Shown: in pieces, positions 48,801 through 60,800 of the stretch
Numbering within the stretch: position 1 is the stretch's first letter
Layout: each line of letters starts with the position of its first letter
Source of the DNA: Acinonyx jubatus
Lineage: Eukaryota > Chordata > Mammalia > Carnivora > Felidae
Assembly: GCF_027475565.1 (NCBI RefSeq)
Contig: NC_069388.1
Coordinates: forward strand, 47,250,478-47,314,477
DNA length: 64,000 nucleotides
Direction of reading: 5' to 3'
Program-made: the position numbers and the translations under genes
Notes under the pieces: model-generated
The model's database searches: none
Seen by the model: the letters and a program-made list of their open reading frames with translations, nothing else
What the model was told of the DNA's origin: nothing

Positions 48801-51800
48801 ATTATTCATAATAGTTCAAGTGAAAAAAGCTCAAATGTTCATTAAGTGATAAACAGGTAAACTAACCACGGAATATTACTCAGCTATGAAAAGTATCATT
48901 ACACGCTAAAACAAACGTGTTTCAAGGTTTTAAGAACCTTGAAAAAACTATGCTAAGCAAAAGAAGCCAGTCACAAAAGGCCACATTTCCTAGAAGGCCT
49001 AGAATAAACAAGTCCACTGAGACAGAAAGTAGAGAGTGGTTTCAGAGACCAAGAGAAGGGGATATAGGAGTGTCTTCTGGGGGATGATGAAAATGATTTG
49101 GAATTAGGTACTGGTGATGGTTACACAACTTTGTGAATATACTAAAACCTACTGACTTGTATTCTTTACCAGGATGAATTATATGATGTGTGAATTATAT
49201 CTTTTTTTTAAATTTTTTTTAACATTTATTCATTTTTGAGACAGAGAGAGACAGAGCATGAACAGGGGAAGGTCAGAGAGAGAGGGAGACACAGAATCTG
49301 AAGCAGGCTGCAGGCTCTGAGCTGTCAGCACAGAGCCCGATGTGGGGCTCGAATTCACAGACCGTGAGATCGTGACCTGAGCCGAAGTCAGACGCCCAAC
49401 CGACTGAGCCACCCAGGTGCCCCAAATTATATCTTGATAAAAAGGAAAATTAAATAAAGTTTAATTAAAAAAAAAGACTCAGAGTGACTTCCACTGTAAG
49501 TCGGCAAGACTGCGGCAGCCTCACCTGCTCGTAGATCTCGATGGCTTTCTGGTACTGCTCCAGCTGGGCGGCATACGCTGCCACTTTCAGCAGACACTTG
49601 TTAGCTGAACTGCAATCAAGAACCAGAGCAGAGCAAGTAACAATCCAATGGAAAAATGGAAACGTATTCCAGTACACCTTCATTTGGTACAGCCCGATAT
49701 GCTCACAGAGTATGGTGAAGGTTTTTCTTTTACCACACATAACAAAACCCATTTAATTATATTAAGAAAAACAACACTTGCCTGTTGGATTCTTCCCCTT
49801 TGTAATAATCAGCTGATTGTTCATAATGTGCGATAGCCTGAAAAACACAAATGTATTTTACCCAAATTAACTTGTCTGAAGAACTACGTTTAAGAATTAC
49901 AACTGCATAGGTATTATTCCTATAGCTAAACCTATTTCAACAGCACATCTTTCATAACTTGGCCTCCTTTACTTGAGGAATAGAATATAGCATGCATATC
50001 CGGAATACTCACTGTCCACCAAACTTTCTTCTTCCCTTCCTCCAAGGCAAATGCCCAGCTACACTATTTCTCCAGCCCCTACTTGCAGTTCCAGGCAGCT
50101 GTGACCTGCTGTTTCCAACAGAATGTAAAGAGACATGCTGTGGGCCTCTACAAGGCTTGCCTCATCCACCTGAACATGTATTCTTCTTCAGGCCTCATCC
50201 CTTTCAATGAGCTAGAATGGCAATGACCAAGTTTGGAGTGACAGTGGAAGCCACAAATCGAAGATGGCAGAACTGTCCACCTTGTTCCAAAATAACTACA
50301 AAGGGCAGAATGTACCTCAATCACCATGTACCCACTGCTGCCAAAACCGGAACAGCTACGCTGGATGGTTATTTTAGAGACACACAAAGCCCTATTACAT
50401 TTTAGGTCTACAGCTTGCCTCAGCAGCATAGACTTTCCTCATCAATACCTTAAGTGTCATCTAGAATAATAGTGTTGCCTTCAATCTAAAATGTGTGGTG
50501 ATGAATTAACAGTCAAGTGGAGAGGAAACAGAGGTTTTAAGCTGGAAAGCTAGAAGCCCTTGTCACGCTGTGGCATAACAGTTAGTGAAATCAAGCATAT
50601 GACAGCTCAGAAGGCAGAACACATCCCTACTGGATCCAGAAACTCTACAGGAAGAAGCTGTATGGAAAGAGATAGATAATAGTGTGTATTGCTGTTTTCA
50701 GCAAAGCTTTGTAAGAGAGAACTCTGGAAATAATTAGCTTGTTTTGTAGGCAATTATGAAAGAAAACAAAGTCCAGTGATAGGGCCTCATACAACTGGAA
50801 AGGCCAATGGCTTCTATACCCCAAATGGCAAAAGAGAAGTCTGAACATTTTAAACTAGGGGCCTGGCAAACTTTTCTGTAACAGCCCGGGTTATAAATAT
50901 TTTAGGCTTTGTGAGTCATATGATGTGTTGCAACAACTTAGTTCTCCTGCGGTACCACAAAAGCAGCCACAAACAGTAAACAAATGAGTGTGTCTATGTT
51001 CCAAAAGCTTTATTTATGGACAATTTTAATTTCACATGGTTTTTACATGTTGTGAAGTGCTGTTTTCTGACTAATGATTAAAAAACATGAAAACTATTCT
51101 TAACTTGGGTATACACAAACAGGTGGTGGGTTTGTAGACCTCTGCCTTAAATTTCAAGGTTTTCCCAGTAAGCCATAAAGAGGAAGATGGCTGGTATCAG
51201 ACTACAGGTGCTCCCTTCCCACTAAGCCCATAGCTTCAAGGAAGTCCTACCCAATGACTGAACAGAGAGGCACAAAGACAAGAAAACAGCAAACAGGCTA
51301 GGGAACTATGTTAAAGATCACTCTAGCTGTGGTTCCTGGGAGCTGACTGGAAGCAGAAAGACCTGGCCATAAAGCCTCAGCCCCCACCTTCTTGCAGGTA
51401 CTAGTGTAATGATCAAGACCAACACTGACTTGGTTTACAAGATTTGTTTACCTCTGAGGCCAACATTAGCCATGTCTGGACTGCAGAGCATCATGGACGG
51501 TTTGTGAAAAACTGACACTTCTGGGCTTGAATAATTATGTTTTGGGTTCATTTGGTCAGCCTACCCTAACTAATATACTCCCCAAACAAATCTTCTGAGT
51601 ATTATTTATAACAGGGGCAAAACTGGAAACAATGTAAATGGTTAAATATAATAAACTACTATGCTAAGATTAAGAATAATGACAGAAAGTATCAATACGG
51701 AAAGTTCTCCATGAAATATTAAATTAACAAACAGCCATGAAAGAACAGATACATTGCAGTCCTCTTTTCACACATACATAGACACATAGGGAAACCATCT

Positions 51801-54800
51801 GGAATAGATTCCCTGCACACTTATCAGAGCTGTCACATACACAAATGTGTGGGATGATGTGATGAATATATATGTTCTCCCACTAAAATGTAAGCTCTGT
51901 AAGGGCAGGTGTCACCATTATGTCGCTGAACCTAGCAGAGTGTTGATCATATAGTAGGTGCTCAATAAACAGATGCTGAGTAAAGGCAGACTGCATTTCA
52001 AGTGATAGCCCCCTACTAAACTACTGCCAACATCTTAATCTGGAATGCCCAGAAAGTGTTTCAGTCAATTCCTAATTAATCGAAAGTAATCTTCTTTGAA
52101 CTGTTCCCACGCTCTCTAAAAGTATTTAACACAGTTTTCCATTGTAACAGATGGGGTAAAGTATGAGAAATGTGACTGAATCTTTACTAAAGAGTGTCAG
52201 ATGATATAACCTCAGGGAGTGGGGCCAGGGGGTGGGGGTGGGGACTCTCACTACTTATCTTTCTAGTTCTCACAACACCAGAACTCAATGAACAGTATTG
52301 GGTTAACTGTATGCAACTGCGGTTTTGAGGTAAAAATAAGTGGCCAAATATGGACAATTTGGTTTAACCTAATACTTATTAAGTAATGATGCTGGTTCAT
52401 CAAAATGTAACTGTAAACTACAGCTAGATTCATCACAGTAAAAAGAAATTTAAAGCTTAGTTTTTAATAGTGCTAATTAAGCCAATAATGAAACTTTATA
52501 ATACTTCCAAGTTTTGACAGAGGTTATAGTTGAAAGCAAATCTTATCAGTGGCTTAACAGAGAAGTTTCAGAGAAAAGAGGTTGGCACAGGTTATCATTG
52601 GATGTTCACACCTAGTTTGGAGCTTTAACATGCAGTGAAATTTACCAGTCACAAGTAGACCCTCGCACCTTATAAAATTACCCACTGTTTTTTACAATTT
52701 AACAGACCATGATAAATATCAAAAGTAGAAGACAGCCACCAATAATAACTGCACACATAACTATAAACCCAGACACAAAATCATCCTGTTATCCTGTTAT
52801 TTAAGTAGCCCACCAAAGGAACTACATTCATATTCTTTTTTGGGGAATCTGGTGAAGGTCACAATGCTGGAAAATACATGAATCCTGAAATGAGAGACAA
52901 CACTCTTTAGGACTGCAGTCCTCATCAGTCTTAAAGCAAATGCAATTTCCACATCTCAAGCTTAAGAGTCCACTTTATAGGTCAACTTAACCTTCAGATG
53001 GGATCAACTCTTTTAGAATATATACCTCCAGACAGGACATGAACTTGCCATAGGCACATCCTACATGGTAACCAATAGTATTAAATCATGTTCTCCAGGG
53101 GCTGAAACAGAAATGGTCACAATTCCTCTGGGTCATTTAAAAGCCCATTTAAAAAGGACCCATTTATTAGTTTGTTTAATGTTTTATTTCATGAAATCAA
53201 AGGAATAATGTGAGCCTTTGAAACTTCACACACCTCATTGGTCACTAGCTAAAGTCTGTGCACGACTTATAGAACATACAGTGGCTTATATTAACAGAGA
53301 AGAAATTCATTTGTAATAAATCAAATGTAAGGTACCTTAATAGAACTGATTTTCAAACTTAAATTTCAAGTACTGACCATAATCTGGTGAGTCCAACCAA
53401 GGAAGCAAGGGTAATGATTTCTAAACACAGGAAACCAAACATCAGGGAATATGCAAGGTAACCCTCTGTGTGCTGAGTAATATTCTTTTTTTTTTTTTTT
53501 AATGTTTTTTTATTTTTGAGAGAGACAGAGCATGACTAGGGGAGGGGCAGAGAGACAGGGAGACACAGAATCCAAAACAGGCTCCAGGCTTTGAGCGGTC
53601 AGCACAGAGCCCAACGCAGGGCTTGAATTCACAAGCCATGAGATCATGACCTGAGCTGAAGTTGGACACTTAACCCACTGAGTCACCCAAGTGCCCCATG
53701 CTGAGTAGGGTTCTTAAACTGCTTTTAAAAGGGCATGTCACATTAGTGTAGGGAGATGCCACCTGCTGGCCAACTTGCAGAATGGCAGGAGCACCATGAG
53801 TTCTGGGGGGATTCAGAAGCTGACAAAACACATTTTTTTTTTAAAAGAAGGAAAACAAGAGAACACTACAGATCATTTTATCCACCCTGAATTTCACAAA
53901 CGGAGACCCATGTGTGAAGTGGTTGCTCGAGAGCATGCCCTGGCAGCAGAGACGGCACAGTGCTGCAGGCTCCTGTCTCCAGCGTACTCTCCTGACCACC
54001 CTGGGAGAAGCCAACGAAGGAGCCTCCGCTGGAAAGATGGTCTGCATGAGTGCTTGTCCCCCTAAGATGATTCAACCTTGGTGAAGAAAGATACTGTGCC
54101 CACCCGAGACACCCTGAAAAATAAATATCCCAGCCACACCAGACCCATCTCCTTTCTGTTCCATCACCAATTCTGCAGCAGGGAGCACAGAAGGGCTCAG
54201 GTCTGGGTCTCCCCATCCTCTCCAGGGTCTGCAGATAACCTCTCTGATGAGAAGGGCCACATGCAATGCAGTCAGTGGCTCTGATTTAGTCAAGATTGGA
54301 GCACCCTTAGAAAACCATGGCATATATGACAAAATGGCCAAATCATGAATTCTATTAAATAAGTCACAGTGAGTTTTATGCTACATAACCACAAGGTGGT
54401 GATCAGCATGAAGTCAGAGGGTGAAGGTTAACAATTCCAGTCCAACTTTAGTAGTCAGAGACACCTCCCCAAACGAAGATTCTATGTGCTTTGGCAGGTA
54501 CATTGCTATGGCAGAGATAGGGGTGTCAGAGTCTACTAAGTACATAGAGTTCTGGGTTCTTGGGATTCATCAGTAAACAAGAGGCAAAGCTCCGTGCTGA
54601 CATGGGGTGCCCACTCTAGTGTAGGGAAAGACGATGAATAACAGGAATGATGAGTAAGCATTTGTAGCATATGACATAAAGTGACATGTGCACTGCAATA
54701 AAAAGAAAAAGCCGAGTTGGGAGAGGTGTTTGGGTATGTATTCGTGACAAGATGGGGTTCCAATTTTAACTAAGCGGTAATGATAGGTCTCATAGAAAAG

Positions 54801-57800
54801 GCAACAAATTAAGCAAAAATTTGAAGGACAAAGGGGAGTAAGCCATGTGGACATCTGTGGAAGAGCCCCAAGGACAGAGGAAACACAGTGCAAAAGTCTT
54901 GAGGCAGGAGCTCATCTGGCATGTGTGAGGATCAGCAAAGAGGTCATGGAGGCCACAGCATGGTATATAGCTCGGGGGAAGAAGGTGGGGAAGAGCAAGA
55001 AGAGAGTTCAGAGAGGCACAAGGGTGAAGGATGAATCAGTGGAGCCTCGGAGGCCATCTGAAGGCTCTGGCTATTCCTCTGAGTGAAGATGGGGTAACAT
55101 CAGGTTGTAAGCAGTGAAGACACAATCTGATCTACTTTAGATGAGGATTGCTCTGGCTGTTCTGTTACACTGGAGGGAGGGGGGACATTACTATTGACAA
55201 AAACCAGTGTAATATATATGAAATTATCATTTCACACCAGGAGAAAAGTTCTCATATGTTGGCAACAGTACCTGTCTTGCTAACTTCCAAGTGGTTGCCA
55301 TACTACACCTACCTCCTTGATGCTCCATTAGGATTTTAGTCAACATTGCTATTTCTTAGTATAAAGCCCCCCTTTCCCTGAGAAAATGCACAAAAGCAGA
55401 GAAGAGAGTGAATCCAAAAGGAAAGGGTGATGGGGACCTTATGCCCAGGGCTCAGAACTCAAGCAGGAGCAGAAACAGGAAGGCCAGTTTAGAGGCTCCT
55501 GCAGTGACCCAGTGAAAGCTGGGGGCACAAGGAGGTAGTGAGGGGGCGGGGACTTGGGAGCTTAGAGGACAACACTGTAGAAATCGCCCACAGACTGGAT
55601 GTGGAGAAAAAGAGGATGCCTGTGGTTCGGAGGGGGAATATCACAGTGGGGGGGGGGGGGATCGGAATCCTGTCTCAGACACACTGGACTGGCAGTGATG
55701 GTTGGCAGACAGGAGGATACAGGGATCTGAGGTGTGGAGGGAGGTCTGGGCTGCAGATAGACTTGTGAGCCACTGGCAGACAGTCTGTAAAGCAGTGACG
55801 ATGAGTGCAGAGAGAGCACCAAGAGAGCAATGTGGAGTGAGAGAAGACAAGGAGTTAGCCCCAGGGTGCCCCACACTAGAGTATGGGGAGAAGAGGAGGC
55901 ACCATCAGTCACCTGTTCCAGAAGCAGAGAGACGGCATTAAATAAAAGAGGAAGAGGGATGCCCGTCTGATGCTGCATGGGGCTCAGGGAGTGCCCTGAC
56001 CATTCATTCAGATAGGACAGAACTGTAACCCCAAGAGCATGCCAGATGCTCATCAGCCTGACAGGAACCACTGGCCTCCACTGCCGCTTTTCTTTCTCAC
56101 TCACACCTCTGGTTTCCCACAGTACTCAGGACGGTGTTACATAAACTTGTGTCTCCAGTCTGAGCTGACAGAGTCTTGGGATCTGACAAATGTCTTCCTC
56201 TTGCCAAGGTGCCCTGAGCCCTGCAGGTGATCCTGTGACTGAGAAGACAGGGTGATAAAGGATGAAGCCCTGTGCTGGGGCCGGCTTTGCATCAGCTCTG
56301 CTGGATCCAATCTGAGTGGTTCCAGGCAGCTCAGTCCTTTCGAGCCCTAACTTCCACATCCATAAAGGGGCCTCTGTGCTATAAGAGCTAAAAAGTGGTA
56401 AAATTTCACAGCATGCAAGCAACGACAGAGCCTGGGAAAGAGTGGTGCTCAGTGTTTCCTCTTCTCTTCTTTTGCTGCTATAAACCACAGCTCAGAAAAC
56501 CAGCCCCATGTGAAACAGAGGTATGGCTAGGCCAGTGTTCAGTTCCCTTCTTCCTCCAGGTCAGGGCCTAAATTATAAAGGTGAGCACACCCCTGCAGTC
56601 CCAAAGCTTCCTTCCTGAAGCCCAAAGGAAGACTTCTGGAAACACCACCATCCTGACACAAATCACCCAGAGCAGAGAGAGCGGGCAGGCTTGGTAAATC
56701 TTACCCAGCTCTCAGGTGTCAGGCACTTCCCTGAAGAGAAGCCTATCCAGACCTTAGCCCGCCAGGTCCCCCATCTCTACAATGAAGCAATCTCAATAGT
56801 TCTGCACCACTCAGCTCCACTGGAAGGGCGAGGGCTCCCTGAGTCATGTTGTCTACCTGCCTCACACCCACCTGTGGTGTACACTGCCCTAGCTCACCTT
56901 CTCGATGTCCACGAGTTCAGTCTCATAGATCTCTGCAATGGTGATGTGGTGCTTGGCTGCAATCGTAAACCTTCCCTGCGGGAAAAACAAAAAACAGAGT
57001 CCCATTCTGCTTTCACCTTTTTGAAAGCCAAACACTTTGGGAAGCAAAAAACAACAACAAAAGTACAACTGTAAGCCATCTCCAGGACTCCACCCCACAG
57101 CCGCTCACGCAAGGCAGGGTCTTACCATGTCTGTGTAAATGTCGATGGCTGCATTTAAGCAGTTGATAGCCTCTGAAGCGAAGGCATTTAAGAAAAACAA
57201 TGAAAAATCCATTCAGTCAAAGAGGGTTCTGGGGAGCCTATCTTCTTGGCTGTTACTAGAATGTTAAGGAGGTTGCACTTGGGGTAGGGGGTATGCAGGT
57301 GAGTTAGTGAAGAGCAAGCAGAAATCACACAAGGCCAGACCCCACAGTATGCTCAGTCCCCAGCAGGTTCAGTGCCAAGTAGGGAACTGTAGCTGGGGGG
57401 GTGGACTGGCTCAGTTGTCTCAGCCAGACAGTGAGGACCCAGCCAGGGTGAAGCCCGCATTAAAGAGCAGACAAAGCCATGGGGGCTGTCATCAACACTG
57501 ATCAGCTCTAGCTGCTAAAACAGAAGTGTAAATGCATTCTTCACTGATATCATGTATATATATGAATTCTGGAAGACAGTCCTTCACAAGGAAGATCCTT
57601 CAATAGACTAAACTCTTCATGCAGCCAGTATCAAAAGCACTTTGAAAATACTTGTTCACACAACTCTTAGGTGAAGTCAGCATTTTGTACAATGTTAAAA
57701 GATGCTAACTTTTGGGGTATGAAAAAGAAATCTAGTAAGTGATACTGCTAATAAATTCTATTCATTTTCTAAAACATTGAGCCAACAAATTTCCTGTCAC

Positions 57801-60800
57801 AAAGTGGTGGTGCTTATAATGCTAGCATACAGATGACAGCTCCAAGTTTATTGTTCTTGCTTTAAAGGAGGTAAGCAAAGAGAAAAGGCCTGACTGAAAA
57901 GTAGAAAGGTAACACAGAGTAACAAAATTAAAAGCAATTTCTTCCCAAGCTATGTAAGAAATGTGAATTGTTACACCTCTAAAAATATAGAAAAGTAAGC
58001 TAACCACAATGCCACTCAAACCCACTGCTAGTATTTTGATGTACTTTTCCTTTCAGTGTTTTCTGGATGCATTTCCATGTGCACAAATTTTTTAATAAAT
58101 TTGAGACCTCAATTCTTGTGTGGTTCTTTGGTTACCATGTGGACATTTACCAGGTCATTGGAGATGCTCTGAATCCAGGGACTTTAATGCCTGCATCATA
58201 TCCTGGAATACTGATGCATTATAATTTTATTATTCCACCCTTGTTGTTCATTTAGGCTGTGTCCAGTTTTTCACGTTCAGAAACAGAATGCAATTAATCT
58301 TTATACAAAAGCCTTGAAGTATCTTAGTTCTCAATGATACATTCATAAAAGCTGAGATTTCTGTGCTAAAGTGCACTGCTAAAAGAAAAATACGGAGGCT
58401 CCACAGCCACCAGTGCATGTGCCACAGGGAAGACGTTAATGCTTTTAATTGCTAAGTGTATACTCTTAACTAAAAAAGAAATAACATTTGTAAACTTTTG
58501 CCATTTTAAATACCCAAGTTCATTATTTCTTCAAAACCAGTACTTGAAAAACCAGTACTTTTAAAAAAGTCAGATGAATACTGTGTGAATAAGTTGTTTT
58601 TAACTATCAGATATTACAATCTCCCATTAACTGGATCTTAAAATGTACCAGGTATTTAGGAGTGAAGGACCATTACTTTTATTTAATGAGTAATATATAT
58701 TCATAAAATTAAGATAATAATAAGATGTAGATAAAATTAAAGCTAATTTCCAAAACATTCTCCAAAATGCACCGTGAATGGAGTTTAAGAAAATAGGTAT
58801 TATGACAAATTGAACATAATTTCTCCTTGTAAAAGCTCAAAGTGATTATAGAAAAAACCCTGTAGGTACTAAAATCTCTATTATCCCAAAGCACAAACAT
58901 TTCTTTTTTACAGGACTCAAAGGTCCAGCAGCGTAACCTGAGAGAAGGCCCCCAACATTGATCCGATGGCCCTGGGTACGCAGAGGTGGAGGCATGTCTT
59001 ACCTTGAGGGTCTGCCTTTTTGTAAGCATTCCCAGCATCCACAAAGCTGGTGGCAGAATCATGCTTGCTCTGAAGCTGCATGTGGAGCTTGGCTGCCTGA
59101 CAAAATGCATTTCCTGCAGCTGAGGAAGACAAGTCACTACAATTAATCACAGAGGAGCAAGTGTCCCCAGAGTGGCCCATGCTCTAAGTGCTGCACCTAC
59201 TCCTAGAAAAGTTCCATGTCACTGAAAAGAAGCGTTGCAGTCAGAAGGATGTGTAAATGTGATCAAGTGCCTCTCAGGTGTGTATAAAAAAACAGAAGCA
59301 AGTTCAACCGGTGACAAAAGCCTCTCTCAGTCCCAGAAGACCTCCCAAGTGGCACCTCGGTGATGGGCCTCCATTTAGTACCAAAGCCAGTCATGTTCAA
59401 CTCTGTCCCCCAGCATATACTAAACAGTGACTGGGGCTTCAAGCCACACATGTTTAAAGAAAGCTAAAACACTGAGGTCAAGGACACTTATTTGCTCATC
59501 TTTCTATCTCATAGTGTCCACTGGCCTTGGCTGTCATCACTGAAGAAACTGCTAATGGAAGCTCCTTGAACAAAGTAAGTATCTCAAGAGTGAATGTTAG
59601 GTCCACAATTTCAAAACTCAAAGTTTCTTCTTAAATTATAACAAAATCTGACTGAACTTTATATGAGGTTTAACCTGACTTTAACTCCCACTTAGTGTGG
59701 ACAACTTGCACATTCCCTGCAGGTTTGGTTATACAGTGGGATTGGTTACAAGGTGCTGCTGAGGTTTCTGTTGGGACGAGGTACAGTGTAAAGATTTATG
59801 CACTTAAATTTTTCAGAAAAGGTTTTGATCAGGGACTGTAGACTCTAGAGGGGCAGGAAAGAATGAGGGAAGGAATCCACAGCAGAGCAGTCATGTGAAC
59901 AAGGAACAAATGTTTGAAGGCAAGAAAAGGCTGGGAACAGAGGCTGGTGACAAGTCCATGCTGCCTGCAGGAGGGATAAATGTAGTGGGCAGGAGAGATG
60001 AAGGCTGAAGATGCCATTGGGCCAGTTCTGGGAGGCTTTAAATGTCAGCATGAAGAACCTGGACAAGGATAAACCCCCACTGTCATGAGGTTCTTGGCTC
60101 AGAGAGAACTACCACAGACTGGAAAACATGAGGCCCGTGGAGAACACAGCTCAGTAAGGTGTGGAATAGGGAAGTCAGCACTAATAGGAATGGAGGGGAA
60201 AGAATTCCCTCTACAAGGAAAAACATGATGAAGAACATCATGAGACCTTTTAGTACTTAAAAAAAATATATTATTTGTAGCCATTTCAAAAACATTCAGA
60301 GAAGTACAGAAAATTGTGGGAGACACCAAAATACCCACTGCTGGTACTAAGAAATAAAGCATTCAATTCAACTAAAGCTTTGGCTGTCATCCCTTGTCCT
60401 GACCCCTCTTCCAGAGGTAACCACACAATTCCTACTCAGGTTTTTGCACTTCCACCAGAGGGAAAAGTAGCAGTACATACTCCTGATCCAGCCTGCCCAG
60501 GTTCAATTCTGGCTCTGTGTAAGACAAAAAGAGTGCCCAGGCAGTTTTGAAAATACTCAGCCATTACATGGCACAGGGGCTGAGCAATTAGGATGCTGGC
60601 CCCCAGCTGGAGCTGGGACTGGAGAGCCCCCACCTACCAGGCTTTAACTCTTACACTGTGGATTATGGGGTCAGGGGTCCCGGAGAAGGGGTCAAGGCTG
60701 ATGCTGCCAGGGGAGTGCCTCGGTAGCGGCTAACTGAATGGCAGCCTTGATGGGCTCTGCCTCAGGAGAGTACAGTTACAACATGGACCTCCCAATTATA

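Larger units (their letters stand above)
42560..49475 (+). mobile_element. near full-length old L1, antisense in NAPB intron 7, with nested insertions
   Basis: Begins near a 'ggaagatgg' motif typical of L1 5' ends. ORF1-like sequence covers about 43.4-44.5 kb ([20 protein letters not shown], a decayed form of the common ORF1 end), ORF2-like sequence about 44.8-49.0 kb, and an A-rich end lies at about 49465-49475. Both frames are broken throughout. It is interrupted by an LTR-like block and three SINEs (separate entries). Its consistent order and single orientation argue for one insertion rather than a patchwork. Confidence 0.8.
49838..56897 (-). other. NAPB: NAPB intron 5
   Basis: About 7 kb with no exon. 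It contains an MLT1-like LTR, a hAT-type DNA element, an L2 tail, a SINE, and a long old repeat block at 54.5-55.6 kb (separate entries). An old L1M fragment lies at about 51600-51850. Plus-strand open frames here match nothing I know. Confidence 0.7.
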
